From Chloroflexota bacterium (lineage in GTDB: Bacteria > Chloroflexota > FW602-bin22 > JACPRP01): a stretch of 20,438 nt of DNA. The translations under genes were made by a program, and so were the position numbers. The notes below the pieces were generated by a model. That model was not told the DNA's origin. It searched no databases and worked only from the letters and a program-made list of their open reading frames with translations. Location: contig JACQUC010000153.1 in the NCBI GenBank assembly GCA_016210495.1, forward strand, positions 1 through 20,438, in the 5' to 3' direction. This document shows, one piece after another, positions 19,256 through 20,438 of this stretch. Numbering within the stretch: position 1 is the first letter of the stretch; each line of letters starts with the position of its first letter.

Positions 19256-20438
19256 CTATACCTCTTTGTTGTCCTGAGTGATGATGGCGTTGAGCCAGCG
19301 GTCCCAGGCGATGCGCTGGCGGGGGCGAACCACCAGAGTGGTGGTGTCGTATTCGACGATGGCCGGGCCCTCGACCTGGTTGCCGGCCTGAATACAGGCG
19401 GCATCGTAGACCGGCGTGGATACGAAGCCGTCCGCCTCGTCGAAAAAGCCAGGACGGTGGCCTTTGAGTGCCCCGGACGCATCCTCTGTCCCGATAGGGT
19501 GTTCTTTCAAAATGGGCTGTGGCACAAGGCCAATGCCCTCCACGCGGAAGGTGACCACCTGGATCGGCAGGTGTTCTGTCATTCCATACATAGATTCATA
19601 TTTGCGGGTGAAGGAAAGCTTGGCTTCTTCGACGAGCGCGGGCGTGATGGCGGTGCTGCTGACGGGCACGTTGAGCTCGTGGAGCTGGCCGATGTAGCTC
19701 ATGTCGATGGAGGGTTCGATCTGAATGCGCTCGCCGGTCATCCCTTCGCTCTCGAGGGTTCTGCGTGCCCGGTGCTCCATATCGGCAAAGAGCGAGCTTG
19801 CCTTCTCCAGGTCCAGATCGTCGATCAGGCTGCGGTAGCTGGCGGAATAGCTGTGTCTGAGATTGCTGACGACGAGGCCGAAGGAGGACAGGACGCTGGC
19901 ATTGTTGGGCACGACCACTTTCCTGATGCCGAGGTCCTGGAACATCGCCGCAGCGTGGGCGCCACCGGCGCCGCCAAAGGCCATCAGGATCGAGTCGCGC
20001 GGATCGATGCCGCGCTCGACGGTGAGGACACGCATGGCGTTGATCATGTTTTGCTGGACGATCTGGACGATGCCATTTGCGGCCTCGACCACGCTCAGGC
20101 CGATCTTGTCGGCGAACCTCTCTTTGATGGCCTGGTAAGCCTTCTCGTGGCTTAGCCTTATCTTACCTCCCAGGAAGTTATCGGGGTCGAGGTAGCCAAG
20201 GACGACGTCGGCATCGGTGACCGTTGGCTCGACCCCGCCTCGTCCATAGCAGACTGGCCCCGGATCCGAGCCCGAACTACGGGGGCCCACCTTCAATCGC
20301 GTCTCTCCATCCAACCATGCGATACTACCACCTCCCGCTCCTACCGAATAAACCTCTAGTGTCGGAACAGCCAAAGTATGCCCTAGAACGCGTGTGCGGA
20401 GCGTGCTTTCCCCGGTCCCGTTTTGGATCAAACAGACA
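19256..20438 (-). CDS. hyuA: Hydantoinase A / oxoprolinase family protein (HyuA), partial at the window edge
   Basis: The C-terminal ~394 residues of a HyuA-type ATP-dependent subunit; the frame runs off the right end of the window (last visible codons Val-Cys-Leu-Ile-Gln-Asn), so the N-terminal ATP-binding half is not seen. Visible family motifs: SVGAGGGSIAW, GPRSSGSDPGPVCYGRGGVE, EPTVTDADVVLGYL, GIVQIVQQNM, VERGIDPRDSILMAFGGAGG and SSFGLVVSNLRHSYSASY, then the C-terminal beta domain ending EYDTTTLVVRPRQRIAWD. Full-length relatives are about 650-700 aa. The TTG at 20431 lies mid-domain and is not the start. It is followed 2 nt later by hyuB, with which it forms the catalytic complex. Confidence 0.93.
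   Translation of the reverse strand, partial: VCLIQNGTGESTLRTRVLGHTLAVPTLEVYSVGAGGGSIAWLDGETRLKVGPRSSGSDPGPVCYGRGGVEPTVTDADVVLGYLDPDNFLGGKIRLSHEKAYQAIKERFADKIGLSVVEAANGIVQIVQQNMINAMRVLTVERGIDPRDSILMAFGGAGGAHAAAMFQDLGIRKVVVPNNASVLSSFGLVVSNLRHSYSASYRSLIDDLDLEKASSLFADMEHRARRTLESEGMTGERIQIEPSIDMSYIGQLHELNVPVSSTAITPALVEEAKLSFTRKYESMYGMTEHLPIQVVTFRVEGIGLVPQPILKEHPIGTEDASGALKGHRPGFFDEADGFVSTPVYDAACIQAGNQVEGPAIVEYDTTTLVVRPRQRIAWDRWLNAIITQDNKEV

Overview
The window is a moderately GC-rich bacterial chromosome segment. It is most consistent with an uncultured Chloroflexota-like bacterium, but that is inferred from style and not from a marker gene. The supporting features are intergenic palindromes ending in a CGCCCCTACG core, a two-gene Rieske / cytochrome b-c complex, a TIGR04076 protein, a hydantoinase A/B pair with a lipoprotein binding protein, and a DUF433/DUF5615 toxin-antitoxin pair. 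No rRNA, tRNA, CRISPR array or intact transposase was seen.

Layout. (1) 197-2311: a secreted subtilisin-like protease behind a strong sigma-70-type promoter. (2) 2312-3282: a small hypothetical gene on the minus strand in mostly non-coding, repeat-bearing DNA. (3) 3142-7784: a degraded defence locus. It holds a type III restriction remnant whose Mod start is fused to the end of Res and then frameshifted, a frameshifted 3' end of a restriction-endonuclease-like gene, and an ATPase-nuclease gene that has lost its middle. Among these wrecks lies one intact two-gene operon: a GNAT-PIN-(GNAT-like)-PUA-like protein followed by an ASCH-domain protein. (4) 8063-9833: a GNAT acetyltransferase and an RHH-DUF433 / DUF5615 toxin-antitoxin pair with a visible operator. 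(5) 9848-11946: a Rieske protein and a fused cytochrome b-cytochrome c. (6) 11909-15226, minus strand: a Cache/HAMP histidine kinase and a downstream receiver protein. A 160-bp inverted-repeat element separates them, and the receiver gene overlaps the end of cytochrome b convergently. (7) 15381-20438, minus strand: a TIGR04076 protein, a lipoprotein SBP of the NMT1/SsuA type, and HyuB and HyuA (HyuA runs off the window).

How the genes work together. Rieske and cytochrome b-c form a minimal quinol-oxidising complex. The histidine kinase and receiver probably formed a two-component pair, though the receiver looks like the stump of a longer PAS/kinase hybrid. HyuA/HyuB (cyclic amide or hydantoin hydrolysis) and the SBP suggest scavenging of a small nitrogen compound; no permease is visible. 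The most interesting candidate for an undescribed system is the GNAT-PIN-PUA/ASCH operon, intact among three independently broken nuclease genes. Dispersed palindromic repeats occupy most of the longer intergenic gaps, and one lies in the predicted 5' leader of the bc operon.
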